From the NCBI RefSeq assembly GCF_032163395.1, contig NZ_CP119968.1, forward strand, positions 3,374,001 to 3,438,000: a stretch of DNA of 64,000 bases, in the 5' to 3' direction. The translations under genes were made by a program, and so were the position numbers. Under the pieces are notes generated by a model, which had not been told where the DNA came from, made no database searches, and saw nothing but the letters and a program-made list of their open reading frames with translations. The DNA comes from Gloeocapsopsis dulcis (GTDB taxonomy: Bacteria > Cyanobacteriota > Cyanobacteriia > Cyanobacteriales > Chroococcidiopsidaceae). The first letter of the stretch is position 1. Each line of letters begins with the position of its first letter. This document shows, piece after piece, positions 37,526 through 46,902 of this stretch.

Positions 37526-38410
37526 TTATAACTCTCCTAGCTTCCTCAACTCCCCTGCACCACTGCACTCCTGCTCTTCCCGTGCCACGCTGACAGCTTC
37601 AACAGTCGGAGTGTAGCCCAACCATTGTAAGGAAGACTGGGCAAACTGTTGCGGACAACCAGTAACACAAAAGCGGGTTGGTGATGGAGGATGCGTATTG
37701 CTTAATCTTAATAATTCAAGTTCTCTAGCAGTAGCGGCGACGACATACTCAGCAGGGTCAATAAGTTTTACAGACTGTGGTAAGAGCGATCGCAGTACTG
37801 GCGCTAGATGAGGATAATGCGTACAGCCGTACACCAAAGTATCAATGCGCTGCTGTAATAAGAAAGTTAAATATTGACGTGCAACCTCTTTTGTATAAGG
37901 GTCATAAATGCGATTTTGCTCAATAAGGGGTACAAATTCAGGACAACCGACTTGCCAAACTTGGACACTCGGATCAATTTCTAACATTGCCCCTTGATAG
38001 GCATTACTTGCTGCAGTTGCTGGAGTCGCAATCACACCAATCCGTTTACCTTGCTGCACCGCTGCTTTCGCCCCTGGCAAAATCAAATCGATAATCGGGA
38101 TAGGAAATTCCTTCTGCACAATATTGAGTGCTAGCGCCGAACTTGTATTACAAGCCGTAACTACCATTTTGACTCGTTGCTGAAGCATCCAGGTGAGGAT
38201 TTCGCGCATGAATTGGACAATTTCACCTGGCGAACGAGTGCCATAAGGAACTCGCGCTGTATCGCCAAGATAAATAATAGATTCTTGCGGTAGTTGTCGG
38301 TAAAGCTGACGTAGCACCGTCAGACCACCTAAGCCACTGTCAAAAATGCCAATCGGAGCGTTTTGTACTTGAGGGGCATACAAGAGGGACAAAGCAGAAG
38401 TATCAGCCAC
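37526..38410 (-). CDS. murI: Glutamate racemase
   Basis: 294 residues from GTG 38410. Makes D-glutamate for peptidoglycan. Start motif PIGIFDSGLGGLTVLRQL; first catalytic Cys in VVTACNTSSALAL (about 83-95); second in VYGCTHYPHLAPVL (about 194-207). The last 30 residues after VSVAREEQE are low-complexity (SGAGELRKLGEL) and are encoded by repeat-like sequence, so the C-terminus has probably been extended by a mutation of the stop or repeat invasion. It sits 83 bases from the amidase gene, same strand; both act on the cell wall. Confidence 0.96.
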   Translation of the reverse strand: MADTSALSLLYAPQVQNAPIGIFDSGLGGLTVLRQLYRQLPQESIIYLGDTARVPYGTRSPGEIVQFMREILTWMLQQRVKMVVTACNTSSALALNIVQKEFPIPIIDLILPGAKAAVQQGKRIGVIATPATAASNAYQGAMLEIDPSVQVWQVGCPEFVPLIEQNRIYDPYTKEVARQYLTFLLQQRIDTLVYGCTHYPHLAPVLRSLLPQSVKLIDPAEYVVAATARELELLRLSNTHPPSPTRFCVTGCPQQFAQSSLQWLGYTPTVEAVSVAREEQECSGAGELRKLGEL

Positions 38411-38493
38411 AGGTTGTTAACTACATTAAACGAAGCACAGATCCTGAGTATGAATTTTGGCATAAAACACCAAATTCACCAAAAATAACATAA

Positions 38494-40374
38494 CTATCGC
38501 CCAAGATACTGCAAAATTCCGCGTGCGATCGCCTCTGCCATTTGTGTCTGGTAAGCAGCAGTTCGCAGTCTGGGATTATCTTCACGACCAGTGACATAAC
38601 CAATTTCAACAAGAACCGAAGGCATAGAAGATTTGCGTAACACATAAAATCTAGCCCGTCGCACTCCGCGATCGCGAATAGTTACACGTTGCAAAATGTT
38701 GCGATGAATCACCTGTGCTAAACGTTGACCACTAGAGAAATAGTATGTCTCTAACCCATTGACATCAGGACGACTTAGCCCCATCGAATTCGCATGGATA
38801 CTCACGAAAACATCGGCATTGGCGCGTTCGGCGATCGCTACGCGAGGAGCTAAGTCTACAAAGTAATCCAAATCGCGTGTCATGACGACTTTTATGCCTT
38901 CTTTTTCCAAAATGGCAGCAATTTGTTTAGATATCGGTAAAATGACCTGCTTTTCTTGTAGTCCACCAATTCCAATTGCTCCAGGGTCTTTACCACCGTG
39001 TCCTGGATCGATAACTACCACAGGACGCTGTTTAGGAGGATTAGGATTAGCGGGAGGTGTAGCTGGTTGCGGTGGTGTAGTTGCTTGAGGAACTGGTACG
39101 GGAACAGGTTGCGACCCAGGTGGCGGTGTCTGAGCATTCGCGGGGGGCAGTAAGATTGAGTTGGCACGGGAAAGTTGTAAAGCGAGTACGTCCTGTCCTG
39201 GTTGATTGAGTTCTCCAATCCGAATTCCTGTTGCAGGTTGTACCCAAATGGCAACAGTGCGCGGATCAGCTTGCTGCAAACGCACGCGCAGTACAGGACT
39301 ATTAGAAGTCAACGCTGGTCCTCTAACGTTACTTGCTAACTGCGCATTGGGAATCGTAATGCGATACAGTCCAGTAGAACGATCCCAACCACCCGAATAG
39401 TTGACCTTTTGACTTGCACGAATCAACAATTGGGCACCATTAATCGTCAGTTCTGCGGCATGAATTGTTGCCAAACCTGACGACGAGGGTGTGTTTGTAG
39501 TCGTGTTTTGAGTCAGGGTATTCACAACAGTATTAGCAGGACTTCTTCCCTGTGGAAGCACTACCAAACCACCAAAACGACTCACTGTTGCTTGCCAATC
39601 AGGTCCATTTCTGTCAACCCGCATCGTCATCCGAGTCACGGGAGGCGAATTTTGAACTTGATTCAGTTGAACACGGCTGACACCATAGCGATTAACTGTC
39701 ACTGTGGGCTTTTTGCTCAACTGTGGTGCTAGCGAAGCACCGACTAAATCGATATCAATCGTACTGCGATCGCTGCTGCGATTCACTTTAATCTGAGGAG
39801 TTCCGCCGCCACGGGTTCGGACAAACAGCCCGTCTGCTGTCACTTGAATATTTTCTACTTGTACTGTTGCAGTTGTCGACTGTGGAACGACGGAATTGGT
39901 GTTTGGACTACTGCTACCTGGCACAATGGCTGATAGCGATGGTTGTGCTGTTGTAGATAATGGTGTTAGTGGTGGGCTAACCGCAACTCTTTCAGGCTGT
40001 GGTAACTGTACTGTCCATTGACTTGGTGTTGCCCCTTCAAATTTCACCTTTTCAGGATCGAGCTTGTAACCAGGACTTAACTCAATTACTACACGAGCCG
40101 TCTGTTCGTCAAATTGACCAACTCTGATACTGCGAATTGTACCGCCAAGCTCTTGTTTTACCGTGGGACGATCTAGTTTGGTTCCTGGCAAATCGATCAC
40201 TAATCGCATGGGATTAAAGATGAGTTGTGCTTTCGGCTGAACAGCACCATCCGTCTTGAAGTCCAACCGATTGCGATTAGCATCAAAGTTCCACGATTGA
40301 AGTTTCGCCGCCTCTGCGGGAGACGATAACAGAAAAATGCTTAAAGTACTGGGTAGTAGCCAGTGAAATCTCAC
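38494..40374 (-). CDS. N-acetylmuramoyl-L-alanine amidase with AMIN domains
   Basis: 626 residues from GTG 40374, with GGAG 8-9 bases upstream. Signal peptide: RFHWLLPSTLSIFLLSSPAEA. Two AMIN-like beta domains (about 25-120 and 170-280; LQSWNFDANRNRLDFKTDG, VVNRYGVSRVQLNQVQ region) bind the wall and place the enzyme at septa. A Pro-rich linker runs about 405-445. The Amidase_3 domain (about 450-626) has VVVIDPGHGGKDPGAIG (Zn His), Glu of LQEKQVIL, DVFVSIHANSMG (His) and PSVLVEIGYVTGRED (catalytic Glu). Splits cells or remodels peptidoglycan; similar AMIN amidases are needed for septal junctions in filamentous species. Follows murI's strand. Confidence 0.93.
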   Translation of the reverse strand: MRFHWLLPSTLSIFLLSSPAEAAKLQSWNFDANRNRLDFKTDGAVQPKAQLIFNPMRLVIDLPGTKLDRPTVKQELGGTIRSIRVGQFDEQTARVVIELSPGYKLDPEKVKFEGATPSQWTVQLPQPERVAVSPPLTPLSTTAQPSLSAIVPGSSSPNTNSVVPQSTTATVQVENIQVTADGLFVRTRGGGTPQIKVNRSSDRSTIDIDLVGASLAPQLSKKPTVTVNRYGVSRVQLNQVQNSPPVTRMTMRVDRNGPDWQATVSRFGGLVVLPQGRSPANTVVNTLTQNTTTNTPSSSGLATIHAAELTINGAQLLIRASQKVNYSGGWDRSTGLYRITIPNAQLASNVRGPALTSNSPVLRVRLQQADPRTVAIWVQPATGIRIGELNQPGQDVLALQLSRANSILLPPANAQTPPPGSQPVPVPVPQATTPPQPATPPANPNPPKQRPVVVIDPGHGGKDPGAIGIGGLQEKQVILPISKQIAAILEKEGIKVVMTRDLDYFVDLAPRVAIAERANADVFVSIHANSMGLSRPDVNGLETYYFSSGQRLAQVIHRNILQRVTIRDRGVRRARFYVLRKSSMPSVLVEIGYVTGREDNPRLRTAAYQTQMAEAIARGILQYLGR

Positions 40375-41335
40375 AATGCTTTCTCCTAATTCATCGCATT
40401 CATTTCGTGCAGTCTACGTCTCCTTTATCTGCTCCTTATTCACTCCATCACACATTGATATATCTAGTAGCCGCCCTTGAGTATACCTGAGGATAAGTAC
40501 ACAACGTATATAGGGCGATAAAACCCACTTCACGATTTGAGAGCAGTGAGCTAGAGAAACTCAATCTTGACTCAAAGGCGACATACCTAAGTCGCAAACC
40601 ACAATCAACAGTAGCTAGCTCCAAGTAAAATGAATGGTACAACCGTGACTGTAAGGCTGAGATTTCGTCTTGATTGAGCTGAAGTTTTGAGATGCATCCT
40701 TGGTTGCTGATAAGGTTACTGATACTGAAATCGACCTCTAGTCTCAACTTTGGTGGCAAAATCCAGCCTAGGTTGAGAATTTTAGTTCAGCAAATTTATT
40801 AAATCTGCGGACGGAGATTGAGAGATTTAAGTTTCCGCTGTAGCCTACAATTTGAACTGAAAATAAACTTGGAATAAATTTAACTTCAGATTTGTCTAAA
40901 ATCAATTACTTATTCAGCTCAATTGCAAGCTATTTGCCAAAAATCCTTTTTGAGTTCGGGTAAGTGGAAAAAAATCTCGGCTTGCTACTGAATCTTGACA
41001 GCCCATATCTACTGCGCAGCTAGCTGATGCAGTGCTAAAAACTGAGATTTTTGTAAATGCTAGACAGCTTTATCAATGTAAAGCGGCTTTTGACTATATG
41101 ACTAGCAGCAAATATATTAACAGAGTTAGGAGTAGAAAGTAATCATAGATGTTGGCAAAATAAAACTGAAAATATTTATCTTGAGGAAAACTAGGTTAGG
41201 TTACGCTTGGATTTAATTGCTAGCTGACTAAACTGCAAACTGACCTCTGCTATTTGATTAATGTAGGAAAGCTGATTCTTGATTCTCGATCTCTAGTGGA
41301 GTTTTCACTATAGTTATCAGGTTCTACTTATTACA
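40375..41335. other. Gene-poor region after the amidase
   Basis: Nearly 1 kb without a believable gene. A short reading frame on the minus strand has no family features. The segment 41016-41142 can be read as ACTGCGCAGCTAGCTGATGC... for about 40 codons and may be an eroded gene, but I could not name it. Confidence 0.5.
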
Positions 41336-41548
41336 AAAGACTTCATTTCTGTTATCATCCTCCTTATCCATGCAACTGCAAACTTGCCACAAACGCTAGC
41401 GAGTATTCAACCGAATCGCGATCCAGAAATGATTGTTGCAGATGGCGGTAGTTACAATGCTACAGTTGGGATTGTGCAATCATTCGGTGCTAAAGTCTTC
41501 TCGGTGGCTGCTGCGAATCGTGCCTGTCGAATGAATTATGAAAGATAA
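41336..41548 (+). pseudogene. Decayed fragment of a family 2 glycosyltransferase
   Basis: Plus-strand reading gives ...FISVIILLIHATANLPQTL, ASIQPNRDPEMIVADGGSYN, ATVGIVQSFGAKVFSVAAAN, RACRMNYER-stop. This tracks the start of GT2 enzymes of the TIGR04283 kind: ISVIIPxxNEAxN, a TLAS segment, the VVDGGSxDxT nucleotide-binding motif and the GRAxQMN motif. The first aspartate-rich turn has become ADGGSYN, the initiator codon is missing and the rest of the enzyme is gone. Confidence 0.75.
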
Positions 41549-41865
41549 GGACGCATTGCGCTGATCTTAATTTCTGCGATCGCTTCAGCACTTTGCTGGT
41601 TCAAGTTAGGAGTGCGGCAAACAAAAATTATTAACCAATCCGCTATTTTCTAAAAATGCCAACTTAGCAAATTGCTCAATCATATCATCAAAATAACGGT
41701 TTTAGCACTATATTTTGACATAATTAAGTTCTGTTTTTATGTCATCTTTACTAATATTAATTTCTGTCCATACAACTTGTCATTGAAAAATAATTTCTTG
41801 ACAACCAAATTGAAGATAAAATACTTTCCTAACGTTCGCGCCCTAAACCTTACGCTAAAAAAACA
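41549..41865. other. Gap upstream of HpsJ-like gene
   Basis: The frame after the GT2 stop reads ALILISAIASALCWFKLGVR for about 33 codons, which could be another eroded gene tail. The 41672-41868 reading frame is AT-driven (Phe/Asn/Lys/Ile-rich) and not supported. Confidence 0.4.
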
Positions 41866-42675
41866 ATGAAAGCACTTAATAACAACATATTAGTTTCTGT
41901 GCTAGCATCCCGAACCCTGAAAATAGTAGGGATTATCCTAATTTTGGCTTTTCTACTCGATTTTGTAATGTTGTTATTTCCATTTCGAGCACAAACTCAA
42001 GAATGGCAAATCAACTTTGCAACTCAAATTATCGACCGTGGAACAATTCCTATGGTAGGAACAGCCTTGCTCTTAGCTGGTTATTGGATAGAAAATATTG
42101 TTACAGATTCCTCTTTGAGCCGCCAATCAGGACTTAACTTAAGATTTCTAGTACTAGTGTTGGCAAGTCTATTGGGGCTACTCTTTCTGCTACTTGCTCC
42201 TCTGCATATTAATAATATTTTACAAGCAAGATCAGAAGCGATCGCGCGCATCAGTCAAGAAGTATCGCAAGCTGAGACACAATTGCAAACTCAAATTGCC
42301 GCGCAGCGAACCCAAATCCGCACTCAGATTTCCGCTATTTTGCAAGACGAACAGCAGGTAGAGGCTGCACTCCAAAGCCCACAAGTTCCAGAACAAATTA
42401 GAAATATCCTCCAACAGGCAAGAGAAAATCCTCAAGCCCTAGATCAAATCATCGACCAACAACTCAACGCTGAGGCTCTGCGCAATCAAGCCTTAGAGCA
42501 GATTCAGCAACGTAGACAAGAAGTTGAACAACGCGCTCAAGAACAAGTTCAAGCGGGGATCGGTAGTGGTATTCGTAGTTTACTGCTATCTATTGGTTAC
42601 ATCCTCATTGGTTGGACAGGGTTGAGAAATATGAACTCGCTGCCACCAGAACGCCCTAACTACACCGACTACTGA
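41866..42675 (+). CDS. HpsJ-like membrane protein
   Basis: 269 residues. Two to four TM helices in the first 120 residues (IVGIILILAFLLDFVMLLF; PMVGTALLLAGYWIEN; LVLVLASLLGLLFLLLAPL), then a long Gln/Ala/Glu coiled coil (about 122-232) and one more TM helix (SLLLSIGYILIGWTGL). The pattern 'RIVGxILILxxLLD...WQxNFxTQxxDRG' fits the HpsJ family, known from hormogonium polysaccharide clusters in filamentous species and linked to cyanoexosortase loci elsewhere. No other hps or exosortase gene is nearby, so the role here is open. Symbol not assigned because it rests on memory of the family pattern. Confidence 0.65.
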   Translation: MKALNNNILVSVLASRTLKIVGIILILAFLLDFVMLLFPFRAQTQEWQINFATQIIDRGTIPMVGTALLLAGYWIENIVTDSSLSRQSGLNLRFLVLVLASLLGLLFLLLAPLHINNILQARSEAIARISQEVSQAETQLQTQIAAQRTQIRTQISAILQDEQQVEAALQSPQVPEQIRNILQQARENPQALDQIIDQQLNAEALRNQALEQIQQRRQEVEQRAQEQVQAGIGSGIRSLLLSIGYILIGWTGLRNMNSLPPERPNYTDY

Positions 42676-42936
42676 GGAAAAGGTAATATGAAGCAATCCA
42701 TGACTTGATTCTCAGTGCTACACTGATTGCAATAAATCTTTACAGCTTTTTAAACAATACAATAGGATATACAACCAATTGCAATGTTGATGAATGTAAG
42801 GAGCAGTAAAAGTATAAATCAATGACTATCAATACATGACACAACAGTTGCGGCAAGCGTGTCGCAGCCTAAATTAGTCAACCACAACTAAAGATATCAA
42901 AAGTCAAGCGCCAGTTACAAGGAGAGTGGGCGATTT

Positions 42937-43617
42937 GTGTTTGAACGCCTTAAACAAGATTTAAAAAATGACTTAATAGCAGGGTTGTTAGTAGTCATTC
43001 CCCTAGCTACCACAATATGGCTAACAGTTACCATTGCCACTTGGGTTATTGACTTTCTCACACAAATTCCTAGGCAACTAAACCCTTTCGATAGTATGCA
43101 TCCACTTTTAGTGGATTTATTGAGTCTAGCAGTAGGGTTCACTGTACCTTTACTTAGTATTCTGCTCATCGGTTTGATGGCACGTAATATTGCCGGAAGG
43201 TGGTTGCTTGATGTGGGAGAACAACTATTACAAGCAATTCCTTTAGCAGGCTCAGTATACAAAACTCTCAAACAGTTACTAGAAACTTTGCTCAGAGATA
43301 CCAACGGCAAGTTTCGCCGCGTCATTCTAGTAGAGTATCCCCGTAAAGGAATGTGGGTCATTGCATTTGTGACAGGCACAATCAGCAATGATATCCAGTC
43401 GCAATTGCAGCGTCCGGTGTTAAGTATTTTTATTCCTACAACTCCAAACCCGACAACCGGCTGGTATGCAATTGTTCCTGAAGATGAAGTCATTAACTTA
43501 AAAATGTCGATAGAAGATGCCTTTAAGGTCATCATCTCTGGAGGTATCGTTGCTCCTAATACACTGATACCACCTTTAGTTGTTCCCAAAGAACGTATCG
43601 AATCTCCACTACAGTAA
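42937..43617 (+). CDS. DUF502 family membrane protein
   Basis: 226 residues from GTG 42937, with AAGGAG 13 bases upstream. Two TM helices at about 13-40 (LIAGLLVVIPLATTIWLTVT) and 62-86 (SLAVGFTVPLLSILLIGLMA), then a soluble part: AIPLAGSVYKTLKQLLETLL, FRRVILVEYPRKGMWVIAFV, SIFIPTTPNPTTGWYAIVPE and DEVINLKMSIEDAFKVIISG. These are the conserved DUF502 blocks. The family is widespread and linked to membrane-protein folding in plants (COV1-like); the bacterial role is unclear. It precedes nusB, a common arrangement. Confidence 0.9.
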   Translation: MFERLKQDLKNDLIAGLLVVIPLATTIWLTVTIATWVIDFLTQIPRQLNPFDSMHPLLVDLLSLAVGFTVPLLSILLIGLMARNIAGRWLLDVGEQLLQAIPLAGSVYKTLKQLLETLLRDTNGKFRRVILVEYPRKGMWVIAFVTGTISNDIQSQLQRPVLSIFIPTTPNPTTGWYAIVPEDEVINLKMSIEDAFKVIISGGIVAPNTLIPPLVVPKERIESPLQ

Positions 43618-43770
43618 AAAGGAGCGATTGACTAGTTTTGAATTTTAAGTTTTGAGTTTTGAATTGAAGAAAATAACTCAACACTCATAACTCTCTTAAG
43701 CTCAGCACTTCACGACTCCGCAACTTCCTCTGCTTCTCTGCTTTCCCTGTCTAAACCCCCAAACCAATAA
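43618..43770. repeat. Composite intergenic short-repeat cluster
   Basis: TTTTGAATTTTAAGTTTTGA, GAAAATAACTCAACACTCAT and a tract of CTTCCTCTGCTTCTCTG. Confidence 0.75.
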
Positions 43771-43773
43771 ATT

Positions 43774-44409
43774 ATGCAACCTCGTAGAATTGCCCGTGAA
43801 CTTGCTTTACTAAGCTTGAGCCAACTACCAAGCTCGCCAGAGAAGCTCGAAACGCAACAACTGTCAAACATGGTATTGGCAGCAGTTAGAACCTTGACAA
43901 CCGAAGTCCAAGATAATCTGACGACTGCAGCAGCTGAGCTACAACGTGCCAGCGATCGCCTATTAAGCAGCGAAACAAGAGCTGGTGATTTACATACTTC
44001 TAGATCGCTGGTAGACGAATCCATTCAACTGACTCAAAGTGCAATTAATCGAGTTGGTGCAGCACTTGAGCTACCAGAACTCATTCAACTGGCAAACCAA
44101 CCAGACTTTGACGTTCGTACCTACGCGCTCCAAATTGTCCGAGCAGTTAATATTCATCGTCCAGAAATTGATCAAAAGCTTAACGATGCCTTAGTCGATT
44201 GGCAAGTATCTCGCCTAGCACGAATTGACCGCGACTTACTCCGCATTGCAGTAGCAGAAATACTGTACTTAGGTGTTCCAAATCGCGTCGCAATTAATGA
44301 AGCAGTAGAACTTGCTAAGCGTTACAGTGGAGACGAAGGACACCGCTTTATTAATGGTGTTCTCCGCCGGATTAGCGAACAAGCACAAGCAGCTTATCCA
44401 AAATCTTAG
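43774..44409 (+). CDS. nusB: Transcription antitermination protein NusB
   Basis: 211 residues, longer than the 140 or so of E. coli because of about 60 extra residues between helix 1 and the core, as in other cyanobacteria. It opens with [18 protein letters not shown]. The NusB core is at about 95-205: [60 protein letters not shown] and [15 protein letters not shown]. With NusE (S10) it binds boxA RNA and keeps polymerase processive on rRNA genes. Confidence 0.96.
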   Translation: MQPRRIARELALLSLSQLPSSPEKLETQQLSNMVLAAVRTLTTEVQDNLTTAAAELQRASDRLLSSETRAGDLHTSRSLVDESIQLTQSAINRVGAALELPELIQLANQPDFDVRTYALQIVRAVNIHRPEIDQKLNDALVDWQVSRLARIDRDLLRIAVAEILYLGVPNRVAINEAVELAKRYSGDEGHRFINGVLRRISEQAQAAYPKS

Positions 44410-44835
44410 CGGTAGCATCTCGCCTGCATCTGCCGCCGCCTCGACAAGGCTTACTTGTTTTAGCCTTATGCAGCATCCAGAGGTTTTGCTCACCTGCGTG
44501 GCACTAACTCTTGTATAGCTCAAGCTATACCCAGGCAGACTCCCAGCCTTCCGCAGGAGTATATTCTATTACTTTACGTCCAGCAATCATGCTTACATGT
44601 ACGAAGCAGCGGATTTGTGGCTTTCCAGTTGGCGAAGTGGACATTACCCGTTTTCTTACGCCCTGGCAGGTCAGCGACCACAAGTATATTCTCATACATT
44701 GGATGAGAAGTAAAGTTTCTACCCGTAATTCATCCCACCGATAAATTGGGGGAATTCTCACGGTTAATAGTTAAATAATAGTTGATGTCTGCTATTTAAC
44801 TAGTCTGTTCTAGCTAGCAATTTACAGTAAGTGCA
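44410..44835. mobile_element. Possible IS200/IS605-type remnant between nusB and ftsY
   Basis: 426 bases where these genes are usually close. Includes a palindrome GTATAGCT-CA-AGCTATAC (44513-44530). Near the end, AATTCATCCCACCG and GGGGGAATTCTCACGG resemble the hairpin-bearing ends of cyanobacterial IS200/IS605 elements. No transposase sequence is recognisable, so the call rests on the end-like motif. Confidence 0.35.
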
Positions 44836-46518
44836 ATGGTTTTTAATTGGTTCCGTCGTCAATTTAGTCACGAGCAAGCTGCGCCCTCAACCGAGGAACA
44901 GGCTACAACCACTCCACCAGAGGCAGAAGAATCAACAGAGGCTGAGATACAAAGTGATGCCTCAGCAGAAATCTCAGCTGACTACTTAAGTTTCGCTAAA
45001 GCAGCTTACAAAAATATTCAGCAGCGACAAGCACAAAGTGAGTCTGTTGCCGAACCTGCACCTATCGAATCGACGACAGATGAAGTTATCTCAAGCGAAT
45101 CCTCAGAACCAGAGGCGACTTCAACAGAAGCCATTGTTAGTGAAACACCTACAGATGAGATAGAACCAGTCGTTGTAGCAGATGAACCAGAACCTTCTTT
45201 AAAACTAGATTCGCAAGTTGAAAATGTCAGTGAACCACCCGTAACCGAGACAGAATCAATTGTCACTGAAGATGAACCAACGGCTAGTCAAATTGAAGCA
45301 GAAGTCGTTACAGAAGATGAACCAACAGCTAATGAAACTGAGACATCACTAGAAACCCCAGCTGAATCATTACCCTTTTGGGCAAGAGCAGAAGCTGAAC
45401 GACAAGCACGGCTAGAAAGACTAAAAGCAACAGCAATTGAAGAACCAGAACCAGTCTTAGCTACTACAGCAGAAACTCCACAAATCGCAGACGAAGCCTC
45501 AGACTTTAACTTAGTATTTGACGAAGGTTTTCTATGGTCAGCAGAAATTTTAGCTGCTCAAGGGCGAAAACCAGAAGATGTCTCAATAGAAGAAATTACT
45601 TGGCTCAAAAAGCTACGGCAAGGACTAGACAAAACTCGGCGCAATCTTGTCAATCAAATCAAGGCGATTGTTGGGCAAGGACCACTCAACCAAGCAGCGG
45701 TACTTGAAATTGAGGCTTTGTTGTTACAAGCTGATGTTGGAGTTGAGGCAACAGACTATATTATTAATGCCTTACAAGAACGAATTAAGCAAGAAGCACT
45801 ACCTCCAGAAGTCGCGATCGCCTACCTCAAAGAAATTCTGCGAGGTATGCTCGAGCGACCATTAACCTCGCACAATGCTACTTTTGCTCCCGAAAAAGAC
45901 ACCCTTAATATTTGGTTAATGACAGGAGTCAATGGGGCAGGTAAAACGACAACAATCGGTAAAATTGCTCACATTGCTCAAAAATCAGGATACAACTGCT
46001 TAATTGCTGCTGCTGATACCTTCCGTGCGGCTGCTGTTGAGCAAGTAAAAATTTGGGGTTCGCGCAGTGGAGTTGAAGTTATTGCCAACCCAGGACAAAA
46101 TACTGATCCAGCAGCAGTTGTCTTTGATGCAATTACAGCTGCTCAATCACGCAACATTGAGTTACTCTTAATAGACACTGCGGGGCGACTCCAAAATAAG
46201 AAAAATCTCATGGACGAACTGAGTAAAATTCGTCGCATTGTCGATAAAAAAGCTCCCTACGCCAAAATTGAATCGCTACTCGTACTCGATGCGACTCTGG
46301 GACAAAATGGTTTACGGCAAGCTGAGGTTTTTGCTCAAGCGGCTCAACTCAGTGGCGTTGTCTTAACAAAACTCGATGGCACTGCAAAAGGAGGCGTCGC
46401 GTTAGCGGTTGTGCAGCAACTCAATCTCCCGATTCGCTTTATCGGTGCAGGGGAAGGTGTTGAGGACTTACGTCCTTTCTCTAGTTATGAATTTGTCGAA
46501 GCTCTACTAAGTAGTTAA
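44836..46518 (+). CDS. ftsY: Signal recognition particle receptor FtsY
   Basis: 560 residues. N-terminal acidic A region (about 1-235), rich in Glu/Thr/Pro/Ser, targets the membrane; it starts with the amphipathic VFNWFRRQFSHEQ. The N domain follows (WLKKLRQGLDKTRRNLVNQI), then the G domain: G1 GVNGAGKTTTIGKIA, DTFRAAAVEQ, G3 LLIDTAGRLQNKKNLMDEL, G4 LTKLDGTAKGG and RFIGAGEGVEDLRPF. It docks ribosome-SRP complexes at the membrane. The acidic part is longer than in E. coli-like relatives of similar size, but length variation here is normal. Confidence 0.97.
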   Translation: MVFNWFRRQFSHEQAAPSTEEQATTTPPEAEESTEAEIQSDASAEISADYLSFAKAAYKNIQQRQAQSESVAEPAPIESTTDEVISSESSEPEATSTEAIVSETPTDEIEPVVVADEPEPSLKLDSQVENVSEPPVTETESIVTEDEPTASQIEAEVVTEDEPTANETETSLETPAESLPFWARAEAERQARLERLKATAIEEPEPVLATTAETPQIADEASDFNLVFDEGFLWSAEILAAQGRKPEDVSIEEITWLKKLRQGLDKTRRNLVNQIKAIVGQGPLNQAAVLEIEALLLQADVGVEATDYIINALQERIKQEALPPEVAIAYLKEILRGMLERPLTSHNATFAPEKDTLNIWLMTGVNGAGKTTTIGKIAHIAQKSGYNCLIAAADTFRAAAVEQVKIWGSRSGVEVIANPGQNTDPAAVVFDAITAAQSRNIELLLIDTAGRLQNKKNLMDELSKIRRIVDKKAPYAKIESLLVLDATLGQNGLRQAEVFAQAAQLSGVVLTKLDGTAKGGVALAVVQQLNLPIRFIGAGEGVEDLRPFSSYEFVEALLSS

Positions 46519-46902
46519 TTTAGGTACAAAATATAAAATAGCTTTAGCCGAAAATACATTTTTCAGCTAAAATACTTCAACTCCAATTAAATAACCTTTA
46601 TTCAAGAAAGATCGCAAAACTCATCTTATCCTTATCTTCCACTGCTAAAGTGACCCTGAGATTTATCGATGTCACTTTAGCAGCAGTTATGGTAGAACTT
46701 AATGCAAACTACAATTTTTTTGAGCAAATACTCATAAAAACTTTATAAAACAACTGTATTTTATTGTTGCAGTCATTATACTACACAAAAGACATGCGCT
46801 TCCTCGCTCAATGTAGTGAGCAATACATTTTCATCTATACTAAGTCGAGATGATTTTTGCTTCCTCACTTAATGGCTAAAATCCTCAGGTAAGAAAATAA
46901 AG
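46519..46902. other. Gap between ftsY and GAF-PP2C gene
   Basis: 384 bases; only the inverted repeat at 46642-46683 stands out. No coding sequence seen. Confidence 0.5.
46642..46683. terminator. Large perfect inverted repeat
   Basis: CTGCTAAAGTGAC and GTCACTTTAGCAG, perfect 13-base arms with a 16-base loop. It lies 120 bases after ftsY. No T-run, so it may be a terminator of unusual form or a protein site. Confidence 0.5.

Noticed and set aside
40448-40759. 103-codon minus-strand reading frame
   Set aside because: No ribosome binding site, no family features and composition like random AT-rich DNA.
41672-41869. 65-codon plus-strand frame before the HpsJ-like gene
   Set aside because: Ile/Asn/Lys/Phe-rich as expected from AT-rich DNA; ends just inside the next gene without a signal.
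42915-43589. 224-codon minus-strand frame over the DUF502 gene
   Set aside because: Antisense shadow; the plus-strand product has full DUF502 motifs and a ribosome binding site.
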